Shown piece after piece: positions 31,159-39,919 of a DNA stretch of 44,373 nucleotides. The DNA lies in NCBI GenBank assembly GCA_903789375.1, contig CAIFEB010000008.1, positions 26,156 to 70,528 of the forward strand. Direction: 5' to 3'. The notes beneath the pieces are model-generated. The model had not been told where the DNA came from. It did no database searches and saw nothing but the letters and a program-made list of their open reading frames with translations. This stretch comes from an uncultured Eggerthellaceae bacterium (GTDB lineage: Bacteria > Actinomycetota > Coriobacteriia > Coriobacteriales > Eggerthellaceae). Numbering within the stretch: position 1 is the stretch's first letter; each line of letters starts with the position of its first letter. A program made the position numbers and the translations under genes.

Positions 31159-32103
31159 CTACTCGCGGATGGGGGCGTCTTCGTCCATCATGCCGTTGTC
31201 CTTGAGCACGCGGACGATGGCCTCGACGTCCTCGCCGACGAGCGGCTGAACGGGCTCGCGCATCTGGTTGGTGTTGAAGATGCCCATCTGCCACATGGCC
31301 GTCTTGAACGCGCCGACGCCCGCGCCGAAGCCGACCGTCGCCTTGACGACGCGCGTGACGAACATGAGGCGCGCCAGGTGATCCTGCAGCTCGCGGGCGC
31401 GCTTCCAGTCGCCTTCCTGTGCCGCCTTCCACAGCTGAACATAGCTGACCGGGTCGATGTTGCCCAGGCCCGGCACACAGCCGTCAGCGCCGCCAAGCGC
31501 CGCGCCGTCGACGACCACTTCGTGGCCGGTGAGCAGCTGCAGCGGGTGGCCGGCGTCCTCGTTTTCGAGGCACAGCCAGCGGAACTGCACGTCGTCGCCG
31601 GAGGAGTCCTTGACGCCCTGCAGCACGCCGTCCTTGCCCAGACGCACGAGCATCGTCGGGTCGAGCTTGGTGTGCACGCACACCGGCAGGTCGTAGGCGA
31701 ACAGCGGAAGCTTGGTGGCTTCGCGGATGTCGCGGAAGTGGCGCTCGGTCTCGCGCGGGCCGCCGAGCGCGTAGAACGGGGCGGTGGCGACGAGCGCGTC
31801 AACGCCGTAACCCTCGGCGCGCTTGGCCTGGTCGATCACGCGCAGCGTCTCCATGTCGATGATGCCGGCCAGCACGGGCACGCGGTGGTTGACCATCGCG
31901 ACGGCCTCCTGCAGCACGTGGTAGCGCTGCGCATCCGTCAGAAACGCCACTTCGCCCGACGAACCCAGGAAGAACAGGCCGTCGACGCCCGCATCGATCA
32001 TGCGGTTGATACTGCGCTCGAAGGCGGCGAGGTCGAGCTGACGGTTCTCGTCAAGCGGGACGACGACAGGAGGGATGACACCGTGGAACTGGGACTCAGT
32101 CAT
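31159..32103 (-). CDS. nanA: N-acetylneuraminate lyase/dihydrodipicolinate synthase family aldolase
   Basis: A 314-residue class I aldolase of the DHDPS/NAL family. GSSGE (residues 48-52) is the pyruvate-binding loop, LPLFAYDLP holds the catalytic Tyr, and GVKDSSGD holds the Schiff-base Lys. NanE, ROK kinase, NagB/NagA and a Sat-like transporter around it make sialic acid cleavage to ManNAc and pyruvate the most likely reaction. The family also contains other 2-keto acid aldolases, so the substrate is inferred from neighbours. Confidence 0.8.
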   Translation of the reverse strand: MTESQFHGVIPPVVVPLDENRQLDLAAFERSINRMIDAGVDGLFFLGSSGEVAFLTDAQRYHVLQEAVAMVNHRVPVLAGIIDMETLRVIDQAKRAEGYGVDALVATAPFYALGGPRETERHFRDIREATKLPLFAYDLPVCVHTKLDPTMLVRLGKDGVLQGVKDSSGDDVQFRWLCLENEDAGHPLQLLTGHEVVVDGAALGGADGCVPGLGNIDPVSYVQLWKAAQEGDWKRARELQDHLARLMFVTRVVKATVGFGAGVGAFKTAMWQMGIFNTNQMREPVQPLVGEDVEAIVRVLKDNGMMDEDAPIRE

Positions 32104-32253
32104 GAGTTTTGATCCTTTTCAAATCGTTGGGCGTCGGCCGTGCCGGCGCATGCCGGATTGCAAACGTCCTGATTATGTTGCGTTGAGGGCGCCGCCGTCA
32201 ATCGCGTTCCGTGGCAACCACACAAACAGGGAAAACCAGACGCCGCAAAAAGA

Positions 32254-32286
32254 AAGGCGCCACCTCCGCGGGGGAGATGGCGCCTT
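32254..32286 (-). terminator. terminator of the ABC transporter operon
   Basis: AGGCGCCA...CTCC pairs with GGAG...TGGCGCCT around GCG; on the minus strand TTCTTTTT follows. Confidence 0.88.
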
Positions 32287-32313
32287 CGAGCGCTTACGCT
32301 GTGCAGCTTAGGC

Positions 32314-33276
32314 TTACTTGCCCATGTCGGGGTGGAGCAGCGAGGGCGCGGCTCCCAGCAGCGTCTTCGTGTAGGCGTTCTGCGGGTGCTCGAACACCTG
32401 CTTGGCCTCGCCGCGCTCGACGACGCGGCCCTTGTTCATCACGACGATGCGGTCGGAGATGTAGCGCACGGTCTGGATGTCGTGGCTGATGAAGATCATC
32501 GAAAGGTTGAGTTCCTTCTTCAGGTCCATCAGCAGGTTCAGGATCTGCGCGCGCACGGACACGTCCAGGGCGCTCGTGGGCTCGTCAGCCACGATGGCCG
32601 TCGGCTTGAGCGACAGGGCGCGTGCGATGGCGACGCGCTGGCGCTGGCCGCCGGACAGCTGGCCCGGCAGCGCCGCGAGCACCGACTCGGGCAGGCCCAC
32701 CATGCCGATGAGCTCGTGGACGCGCTCCTCGCGCTCCTGCTCGGAGCCGTATTTATGGACGATCATCGGGTCCATCAGCTGGTCGTGGATGCTCATGCGC
32801 GCGTTCAGGGCCGTGGCCGGGTCCTGGAACACCACCGACAGCTTCGCGCCGATCTTGAAGCGCTGCGACGCTGTGCGCCGAGTGACGTCCTCTCCTTCGA
32901 AGTACACCGACCCCGACGTGGGCACCTGCAGGCCGCAGATGACGTTGGCGGTGGTGGACTTGCCGCAGCCGGATTCGCCCACGATGCCCACCGTCTCGCC
33001 GGGGAACAGCTTGAGCGACAGATGCTGGACGGCCTTCACGCGGTTGGGGTGGATGAGCGAGCCGGTGCGCGTTTTGAACGTCACGCTGACGTCGTCCAGG
33101 AAGAAGATGGGCGTCTGGCCGTTGTCCGGGCGCTCCTTCTGCGCTTCGATTTCCTGGTCGGTGGGGGCGGCGTCGAAATCGATGCGGCCCGCTTGGGCGT
33201 CACGCTCCAGGGCGTCGCCCATGTCCAGGTCGGCCGAGGCGGCCTCGGCGCTTTTCAGATTGAAAGAATCACTCAT
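32314..33276 (-). CDS. ABC transporter ATP-binding protein, OppF/DppF type
   Basis: A 320-residue ATPase. Walker A GIVGESGCGKSTTAN, Q-loop VFQDPATALN, signature LSGGQRQRVAIARAL, Walker B AIVADEPTSALD, switch ISHDIQTVRY, and the oligopeptide-type C-terminal extension (HPQNAYTKTLLGAAPSLLHP). The N-terminal 45 residues are acidic and extra. It is the second ATPase of the transporter; the first is fused to a permease next door, 9 bp away. Confidence 0.93.
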   Translation of the reverse strand: MSDSFNLKSAEAASADLDMGDALERDAQAGRIDFDAAPTDQEIEAQKERPDNGQTPIFFLDDVSVTFKTRTGSLIHPNRVKAVQHLSLKLFPGETVGIVGESGCGKSTTANVICGLQVPTSGSVYFEGEDVTRRTASQRFKIGAKLSVVFQDPATALNARMSIHDQLMDPMIVHKYGSEQEREERVHELIGMVGLPESVLAALPGQLSGGQRQRVAIARALSLKPTAIVADEPTSALDVSVRAQILNLLMDLKKELNLSMIFISHDIQTVRYISDRIVVMNKGRVVERGEAKQVFEHPQNAYTKTLLGAAPSLLHPDMGK

Positions 33277-33285
33277 GGCCGGTCC

Positions 33286-35310
33286 TTAAGCCTCCTTCGC
33301 GGCGACATAGGGCACAAGCCCGATGCGCTTCAGCTCGCTGTCAGGCAGCTCCGCGTAGTAGTGGTCGGTGGTGCCCAAACGCTTGAGCATCGGGCGAATC
33401 GGCGACACCTTGTCCGGATGGCTCGAACGCGGGGTGAAGCGGTCGCCCTTGGGAAAGTCCTTCGGGCTGGGCACGCTGCCGGGCACCTGGTGCAGGCGGC
33501 CGGTGCCGGCTTCGATGGACAGCACCGAGCCGAGCAGGCCGCGCGTGTACTCGTGGATCGGGTTGGTCAGGATGTCGTACACCGGACCCTGCTCGACCAC
33601 CTGGCCGGCGTACATGACGGTGATGGAGTTGGCCACCTCGGCGACGAGCGCCAGGTCGTGGCTCACGAACACCATCGCGAAGCCGAGTTCCTTCTGCAGG
33701 CGGTTGAGCAGGTCGATGACCTGCTTCTGCACGGTCACGTCGAGGGCCGTGGTGGGCTCGTCGGCGATGATCAGCTGCGGGTCGCGGGTGAGCGCCATGG
33801 CGATGAGCACGCGCTGGCGCTGGCCGCCGGACAGCTCGTGGGGGTACGAGTCGAGCGTGCGTTTGGGGTCGAGGCCCACGAGCTCGAGCAGCTCCTCGGC
33901 ACTGCGGGTGCCGCCGCGGTCGGTCAGCTGCTTCATCTGCGATTTGATGAGCATCGACGGGTTCAGGCTGGACAGTGCGTCCTGGTAGATCATGGCGATC
34001 TCGGTGCCGCGCAGGTCGTTCATCTCGGATTCGGACAGCTCCAGCAGGTTCTGGCCGTTGTAGACGATCTCGCCCGAAACGGTGGCCTTGGGATCGAGCA
34101 GGCCCATGATGGCCAGCGACGTGATTGACTTGCCGCAGCCGGACTCGCCGACGAGGCCCATGGTCTGGCGCGGGCGCACGACGAAGCTCACGTGGTCCAC
34201 GACGTCGACGTCGCCATGCCGCGGGAAGCGGATGCAGAGGTTCTTGACCTCCAGGATCGGCGGCACGTCGGTGTGCGCGGGGAAACGGTCGGTGCGCTGG
34301 CTTTCGACCTTCTTGAGCTCGGCTAGGCGCGCGTTGAGCGTTTCTGCCTGCTTCTCGTAGGCCAGACGGGGGTCGGCGACCAGACGGTCGGCCTCGCGGT
34401 TGCCGGCGAGGTTGGAGTCGCTTGCCACGAAGGCGGCCTTCGGAGCGGCGGCCAGGGCGTCGGTCATGCCCTCGGACAGGATGTTCAGGCACAGGACCGT
34501 GATCATGATGGCCAGGCCCGGGAACAGCGCCTGCCACCAGCGGCCGGCCAGCACGCCCGCACGGGCGTCGGCGAGGATGTTGCCCCAGGTGGGCGTCGGC
34601 TCAGGAATACCGGCGCTGATGAAGGACAGCGACGCCTCGAACACGATGGCGTCGGCGACCAGAACGATGGTGAACACCATGACCGGTGCGATGCAGTTGC
34701 GCACGACGTGCTTCCACAGAATCCACGGGGCGCGCGCGCCGGACACGACGACGGCGCGGACGTAGTCCTGGTTGTACTCGCTCATGACGTTGGCGCGCAC
34801 GATGCGGGCGATCTGCGGGATGTACATGAAGCCGATGGCGAAGATGATCGACGGCAGCGAGTTGCCCAGCACGATGACGAACGTCGCGGCCAGGGCGATG
34901 CCGGGGAAGGACATGATGATGTCCATGATGCGCATGATGACCTCGGACACCCACTTGCGGCTCACGGCTGCAAGGGCGCCGAAGATGGACCCCACGACCA
35001 GAGCGAACGCGGTGGCACCCAGGCCGATGACGAGCGAGTAGCGCGCGCCGTACATCATGCGGGACAGCACGTCGCGGCCCTTGTCGTCGGTGCCGAACAA
35101 AAAGCCCGACGACGGCGCCTGGCGCGCGGTGTAGATGGCGAGCGGGTCGTGCGGCGCGAGCACGTTGGCGAACACGGCGACGAGCACGACGAGGATGAGC
35201 ACGATAAAAGACACGCGCGCGCTCATCGACATGTTCTTCCAGCGGCGGAAGTGCACCTTGCCCGGGTTCTGCTCGAGCTTCTCGGTGGTTTTCTCTCTCA
35301 GCTTGACCAT
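33286..35310 (-). CDS. fused ABC transporter permease (OppC/DppC) and ATPase (OppD/DppD)
   Basis: A 674-residue fusion. Residues 1-290 are an OppC-type permease: one N-terminal helix, FLFGTDDKGRDVLSRMMYGA, then five helices with the EAA-like loop around YVRAVVVSGARAPWILWKH. A charged linker (about 290-350) leads to a full ATPase with Walker A GESGCGKS (388-395), LSGGQRQRVLIAMAL, LIIADEPTTALD and the C-terminal peptide-transporter zinc-free extension. In most bacteria these are two genes. It begins 4 bp after the OppB-type gene, so assembly is coordinated. Probable sialic acid or peptide import at the membrane. Confidence 0.92.
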   Translation of the reverse strand: MVKLREKTTEKLEQNPGKVHFRRWKNMSMSARVSFIVLILVVLVAVFANVLAPHDPLAIYTARQAPSSGFLFGTDDKGRDVLSRMMYGARYSLVIGLGATAFALVVGSIFGALAAVSRKWVSEVIMRIMDIIMSFPGIALAATFVIVLGNSLPSIIFAIGFMYIPQIARIVRANVMSEYNQDYVRAVVVSGARAPWILWKHVVRNCIAPVMVFTIVLVADAIVFEASLSFISAGIPEPTPTWGNILADARAGVLAGRWWQALFPGLAIMITVLCLNILSEGMTDALAAAPKAAFVASDSNLAGNREADRLVADPRLAYEKQAETLNARLAELKKVESQRTDRFPAHTDVPPILEVKNLCIRFPRHGDVDVVDHVSFVVRPRQTMGLVGESGCGKSITSLAIMGLLDPKATVSGEIVYNGQNLLELSESEMNDLRGTEIAMIYQDALSSLNPSMLIKSQMKQLTDRGGTRSAEELLELVGLDPKRTLDSYPHELSGGQRQRVLIAMALTRDPQLIIADEPTTALDVTVQKQVIDLLNRLQKELGFAMVFVSHDLALVAEVANSITVMYAGQVVEQGPVYDILTNPIHEYTRGLLGSVLSIEAGTGRLHQVPGSVPSPKDFPKGDRFTPRSSHPDKVSPIRPMLKRLGTTDHYYAELPDSELKRIGLVPYVAAKEA

Positions 35311-35314
35311 GGGG

Positions 35315-36271
35315 CTACACCGTCCTGATACGCGGATCGATCAGGATGTAGAGCATGTCGACCACGATGTTGATGATGATGAACGTGATGGCGACCACCA
35401 GCACGACGCCTTGGACGAGCATCGTGTAGTTCGACTGGATGCCGGACAGAATCGCCATGCCCATGCCGGGCAGGTTGAAGATGACCTCGATGACGACGGC
35501 GCCGCCGATGAGGTAGCCGATGCGCATGCCGAGCACCGTGACGGGGGTGATGAGCGCGTTGCGCAGGACGTTCTTGGCAACGACGGTTCGCTTGGGGATG
35601 CCGCCGCCCAACGCCGTGCGCACGTAGTCGCGGTCGAGCTCTTCGACCATCGAGGTGCGGATGACGCGCGTCATCTGGCCGATGACGGGCACCGCGAGCG
35701 CGATGGAGGGCAGCGCCATGCGCGCCAGCCAGCCGCTCGGGTTGCTCGAGAAGCTGGGCAGCGAGCCCGAAGCCGGCAGCCACCCCAGGTTGAACGAGAA
35801 CAGCAAGATCATGAGCACGGCCAGCCAGAACGACGGCGTGGCGATGCAGATGATCGATAGGACGCGGATGACCTGGTCAGGCCATCGGTCTCGGTATATG
35901 GCCGATATGATGCCGAATATCGTGGCGAAGATGACCGCGATGATGAGGCCCATGAACGTCAGCTGGAGCGTGACGGGCAGGGCCGTGGCGATGCGGTCGG
36001 CCACTGAAGCGTTGTTGGCGCCGTACGTGCCCAGATCGCCGTGGCACAGCCCCACCATGAAGTTGCCGTACTGGACGACGATCGGATCGTTCAGGCCGTG
36101 CTCTTCGCGGTACTGCTGAACCTGTTGTTCCGATGCGTTCTCGCCCAGGACCGAATACGCCTGGTCGACAGGTGAGAGCGACATGAGGAAGAAGACAAGG
36201 ATGGTGACGCCGATGATCATAATCGGCAGCGCGATGAGGCGCCGGCCGATTAATCGCAGCAGGTTGTTCAC
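35315..36271 (-). CDS. ABC transporter permease, OppB/DppB type
   Basis: A 318-residue protein with six helices: LIGRRLIALPIMIIGVTILV at the start, SPVDQAYSVLGENAS (the LxGxxAS loop typical of OppB), and the EAA region near RDYVRTALGGGIPKRTVVAKNVLRNA. It forms the channel with the fused permease. AAGGAGGAACTGGTG precedes the ATG. A terminator lies between this gene and the upstream binding-protein gene, so it may depend on read-through or its own promoter in 36272-36535. Confidence 0.93.
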   Translation of the reverse strand: MNNLLRLIGRRLIALPIMIIGVTILVFFLMSLSPVDQAYSVLGENASEQQVQQYREEHGLNDPIVVQYGNFMVGLCHGDLGTYGANNASVADRIATALPVTLQLTFMGLIIAVIFATIFGIISAIYRDRWPDQVIRVLSIICIATPSFWLAVLMILLFSFNLGWLPASGSLPSFSSNPSGWLARMALPSIALAVPVIGQMTRVIRTSMVEELDRDYVRTALGGGIPKRTVVAKNVLRNALITPVTVLGMRIGYLIGGAVVIEVIFNLPGMGMAILSGIQSNYTMLVQGVVLVVAITFIIINIVVDMLYILIDPRIRTV

Positions 36272-36621
36272 CAGTTCCTCCTTTCACTGTGCGGGCGTGC
36301 GACACCCGAACCTAAAACGGAGCGTGCCGATCCGATTCCAAGCTGCGGTATCCAAAACGAGGGGAGGCGCCCGGCTTCGGTTGCGGGCGGCTGACCTCGG
36401 AAGCGGTTCTGTTCGCCCGAAGTGAATCAGCGCATAGCATTGTTATGGTATACGAAACGGTTACGAATTTGTTGCAGAAGCAACCGGAGTTCGCTCGATT
36501 CAACGAATGCTTGAAAATCGATGACGCTGAACATGAAAAACGGGGAGCCGTTGCGGCTCCCCGTCTCGCACGTCAGGCGCATGCCGCGTCTGACGCGTAT
36601 GTCTTCATGCGGCGTGCTGCC
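36272..36621 (-). terminator. 350-nt gap with terminator after the binding-protein gene
   Basis: ACGGGGAGCC and GGCTCCCCGT (36540-36564) pair around GTTGC and are followed on the minus strand by TTTTTC, a good attenuating terminator. The AT-rich part 36425-36480 may contain a secondary promoter for the permease genes, but I cannot define -35 and -10 boxes with confidence. No gene. Confidence 0.75.
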
Positions 36622-38235
36622 TTACTTGGCGGCGACGCTCGATCCCAGGAACACGAGGCCCGTGGTCGCGATCGGCTCGAAGCCCGCGATCTCGGCGGCC
36701 TGATAGCCCGTGGCCAGCTCACGATGGAACAGCGCGTACAGCGGCACTTCCTCGGACAGCAGGTCGAAGCACTGGTTCCACAGGTTCTGCTGCTCGGAGC
36801 CCGACGCCTCGCGCGCCTGCTGCATGAGCGTCTGCAGCTGGTCGAACTTGCCGTCGCCGGCCTTCTTCCAGCAGGAACGGCCCTGGGTCCAGACGTTGTC
36901 GCCGTACCACCAGGACAGAAGCAGGTCGGGGTCGTTGCCGAAGCAAGTCGGGTCGCCCGGCGTCAGCATGACGTCGAAGGGCAGGACCTCGTCGGTGCTC
37001 GACGGCGCGAGCGTGGACCAGTTGATCTTCTGCTCATCGATGGTGCAGGTCACGCCGATGGCGTCGAGATCGTTCTTGATCTGCGGCGCCAGGTCCTTGA
37101 CCCAGTTGTTGTTGGTCAGAAGCGAGAAGGACAGACCCGACACGCCGGCCTCGGCGAGCAGGCTCTTGGCCTTCTCGGGGTCGTAGGTGTAGACGGTGGA
37201 CGCCTTGTGGTAGTTGGCGTGGTCCTCGGGAAGGAAGCTCGTGACCTTGGAGGCGTGGCCGGCGAGCTGGTTGGCGATCAGCTTGTCGACGTCGATGGCG
37301 TAGAAGAACGCCTTGCGGACGCGCTTGTCGTTGAACGGCGCCTTCTGGCAGTTGAACATGAGGAACGCCTGGTTGAAGCCCTGGACGTAGTCGACGGTGG
37401 CGCCGGAGGCGACCAGCTGGTCAGCGTTGGCGTCCGGCACGTTCTCCATGACCTGGACGGTGCCCTCCTGCAGGGCCGTGGTGCGGGCGGTACCGTCGAG
37501 CATGACGTTCCACTGCATCGTGTCGGCCTTGGCGGCGTAGGAGCCGTTGTAGTTGGGGTTGGGCTTGAAGGTGATCTGGCCACCGTCGTCGCCGTTGATG
37601 GTGTCGTACATCCACGGGCCCGAGCCGATCGGCTTGGTCTTCAGGTCGTCGGCGGTCAGGCTTGCCGGGTAGATCTTCACGACGGACAGACGGCCCTTGA
37701 ACAAGCTGTCGAACGGGTACTTCAGCGTGAACGTGACGGTCTTGTCGTCTTTCTTGGCGACGGAGTCGATGAACTCGAGGAACGCGCCGTAGGTGGCGTC
37801 GGCCATGTTGGCCTGGAAGGCGTTGACCACGTCGTCAGCCGTGACGTCGGCGCCGTTGGAGAACTTGGCGCCCTCGCGCAGGGTGACTTCGTACTCGGTG
37901 TCGGAGACCTTCATCGGGTCGCCTGCGGCCAGCGCGTTGTACGTCTTGTACGTGTGCAGGTCCAGGTCGTACAGGCCCTCGAACACGTGCCAGGTGGCGG
38001 CCAGCATCAGAGCGGAGCTGTTGCCCACCGGGTTGACGTTGGTGCTCGTGTACGCGCAGGCGCCGGTCAGCGTACCGCCGTCCTTGCCCGTGGTCGCCGC
38101 CGTCGAACCCTTGGAGCTCGACGAGTTCGAGGAGCCGCCGCAGCCGTACAGGCTGAGGCCGGCCGCTGCGGCAACTGCGGCGCTGCCGGCCACGAAGGCG
38201 CGGCGGGACAGCGAACCGTTTGCGTGCATTTCCAT
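36622..38235 (-). CDS. ABC transporter substrate-binding lipoprotein, SBP family 5
   Basis: A 537-residue exported protein. The N-terminus has SRRAF (Tat-like twin Arg at 11-12), a hydrophobic core and the lipobox LYGC (Cys32), then a Ser/Gly linker. The mature part is SBP_bac_5: VFEGLYDLDLHTYKTYNAL, YEVTLREGAKFSNGADVTADD, PIGSGPWMYD and FNDKRVRKAFFYAID. The family binds peptides, but its SatA/NanB-type members bind sialic acid, which fits the nan genes next door. TCTAGGAGGAAATCT gives a near-perfect RBS; the long upstream extension of the frame is spurious. Confidence 0.92.
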   Translation of the reverse strand: MEMHANGSLSRRAFVAGSAAVAAAAGLSLYGCGGSSNSSSSKGSTAATTGKDGGTLTGACAYTSTNVNPVGNSSALMLAATWHVFEGLYDLDLHTYKTYNALAAGDPMKVSDTEYEVTLREGAKFSNGADVTADDVVNAFQANMADATYGAFLEFIDSVAKKDDKTVTFTLKYPFDSLFKGRLSVVKIYPASLTADDLKTKPIGSGPWMYDTINGDDGGQITFKPNPNYNGSYAAKADTMQWNVMLDGTARTTALQEGTVQVMENVPDANADQLVASGATVDYVQGFNQAFLMFNCQKAPFNDKRVRKAFFYAIDVDKLIANQLAGHASKVTSFLPEDHANYHKASTVYTYDPEKAKSLLAEAGVSGLSFSLLTNNNWVKDLAPQIKNDLDAIGVTCTIDEQKINWSTLAPSSTDEVLPFDVMLTPGDPTCFGNDPDLLLSWWYGDNVWTQGRSCWKKAGDGKFDQLQTLMQQAREASGSEQQNLWNQCFDLLSEEVPLYALFHRELATGYQAAEIAGFEPIATTGLVFLGSSVAAK

Positions 38236-38922
38236 AGATTTCCTCCTAGATGGCAAAAACCCATTTCCCTTTTTTTTCGACTGACGTGATTGGTGCCAGC
38301 GAACGGTAAAATTATCGTTCATAAATCCCACAAAATAAAGAACTTGTAACGTCCTGGTGGAAGAATAGTTTGGGGAAAGTGAGTAAAATACCTGGTCATG
38401 TGGTCCATTGAAAAAGTTTGCGGCGGCTGCCGTTCGCGGGTTTTTACTTTCACGTAACCTCGAAGAGCCGCATTCGGCCCGACTTTGGGCATGTTCAAGA
38501 ACCTGTGAACGGGCGCAGTCGGTGAACAAACGGGTGCGCGGGGACGGGTGCGCGGGCCGACGCGGGACGTTGCAAGCGCGGCGATTCCGTCTGAGGCGCG
38601 CGGGCATGGTGCGCACGCTGATGGGCGGGCAGTCAGGCAAGGGTCGGCGATTTCGCCTGAGGCGCGGGCGTGGAGACTCACGCGGGCGCTCGGGTGCGGC
38701 GCCGGCTGTCCGCCAATCGGTTGGGGAGGTGCGATGGTGGCGGCGCCCCGTGCGGCGGGGCGGCATTGCCGCGTGCGAGAATGAGCCCGTTGCGCATGCA
38801 TCATTTATATATATGCAAGGGTGTGTCGGACGGCCAGGCGCGTGAACATGTAGGACGGTGCGAACGAGGATATGCGGGATGGCGCAGACGTGCGTCGGAA
38901 CGGTCGCGGAAGGGGTGCCAGA
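38236..38922. other. 687-nt intergenic region with operator-like palindrome and direct repeat
   Basis: No supported gene. Bases 38301-38320 (GAACGGTAAAATTATCGTTC) form a 20-bp palindrome with 16 matching positions, 66 bp upstream of the binding-protein start, and are a candidate operator for a sialic-acid regulator. CGGCGATT(C/T)CG(T/C)CTGAGGCGCG occurs at 38579-38600 and 38645-38666 as a direct repeat of unknown meaning. The rest is GC-rich. Confidence 0.55.
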
Positions 38923-39654
38923 ATGGCGAAGGGCTCGGAGGAATCCGCGCGGGCAGCAGGTGCGAGCGCGCAGACCGCCTCCGCAGGTGAGCACGTCGCC
39001 GCGTCTGTGGTCGAGCATGCCCTCGCTTCCGTCGGCGAGCAATCCGCCCCTTCTTCCGTCGAGCACGCCGCCGTGCGCATCGAGCCGCCCGCCGCATCCA
39101 ACGAGCACGTGCGCAAGTCCATGAAGGGCAACAAGCGCGCCAACACCAAGCCCGAGCTGCTCATGCGCGCACGCCTGCGCGCCGCGGGGCTTTCGGGCTA
39201 CCGCCTGCAGTGGAAGGTGCCGGGGCACCCCGACATCGCCTGGCCGGGCAAGAAGGTCGCGCTGTTCGTCAACGGCTGCTTCTGGCATCGCTGCCCGCAC
39301 TGCCATCCCGCAACGCCCAAAACGCACACCGAGTACTGGTCGGTCAAGTTCGAGCGCAATGTCGAGCGCGACAAGCGCACGCGCCGCCAGCTCGAGGAAG
39401 CCGGCTGGCGGGTACATGTGGTGTGGGAGTGCCAGCTGAAGAAGAAGACGATCGACGATACCCTGAGCGAGCTGTTCCCGCAGCTCGCGCGCGAGCTGGG
39501 CAAGGAGCTGAAGACGCCGGACGCGACGGCCGGAGATTCCGCACCCGACGCGTCCGTGGCAGACGGCGATTCAGTCGCGCTCGCTGAAGATGCCGCACCT
39601 GCGCACCTGCACGCTTCCCATCCGTCCAAAACGGCTGGCCAGGCGCAGGGATAA
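38923..39654 (+). CDS. vsr: very short patch repair (Vsr) endonuclease-like protein
   Basis: A 243-residue protein whose central part (about 65-185) is Vsr: RANTKPELLMRARLRAAGL, WKVPGHPDIAWPGKKVALFV, NGCFWHRCPHCHPATPKTHT, VERDKRTRRQLEEAGWRVHV and VVWECQL. The PD-(D/E)xK-like Asp (in GHPDIAW), FxxGCFWH and WE residues are present. Vsr nicks T:G mismatches made by deamination of 5-methylcytosine and normally accompanies a cytosine methylase, which is not in the window. The Ala-rich N-terminal (about 65 residues) and C-terminal (about 55) extensions are unusual. GGAAGGGG precedes the chosen ATG. Confidence 0.85.
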   Translation: MAKGSEESARAAGASAQTASAGEHVAASVVEHALASVGEQSAPSSVEHAAVRIEPPAASNEHVRKSMKGNKRANTKPELLMRARLRAAGLSGYRLQWKVPGHPDIAWPGKKVALFVNGCFWHRCPHCHPATPKTHTEYWSVKFERNVERDKRTRRQLEEAGWRVHVVWECQLKKKTIDDTLSELFPQLARELGKELKTPDATAGDSAPDASVADGDSVALAEDAAPAHLHASHPSKTAGQAQG

Positions 39655-39919
39655 CATCGGTTCGAACGTCTTGAGCGCTTGCGGCCTCACCCATCGCGTG
39701 CCCCTCATATCCGTCGCACTGACCGGGCGGCCCACCTGTTCCCGTTCCCGTTGCGCCGCCCCACACGCCGCCCACGTTTTACCGAGATTTCACAAGAATT
39801 CGCGCTGGTATCATGGTAGGGCTCCAAATTTTTGTGAGTCGCAATACGTGAGTCTCTAACTGTCGGGTGGCATGCGCCGACCCTCGGGGCGGTCGGCGAT
39901 CTTCGAAGGAGAGGACGCA

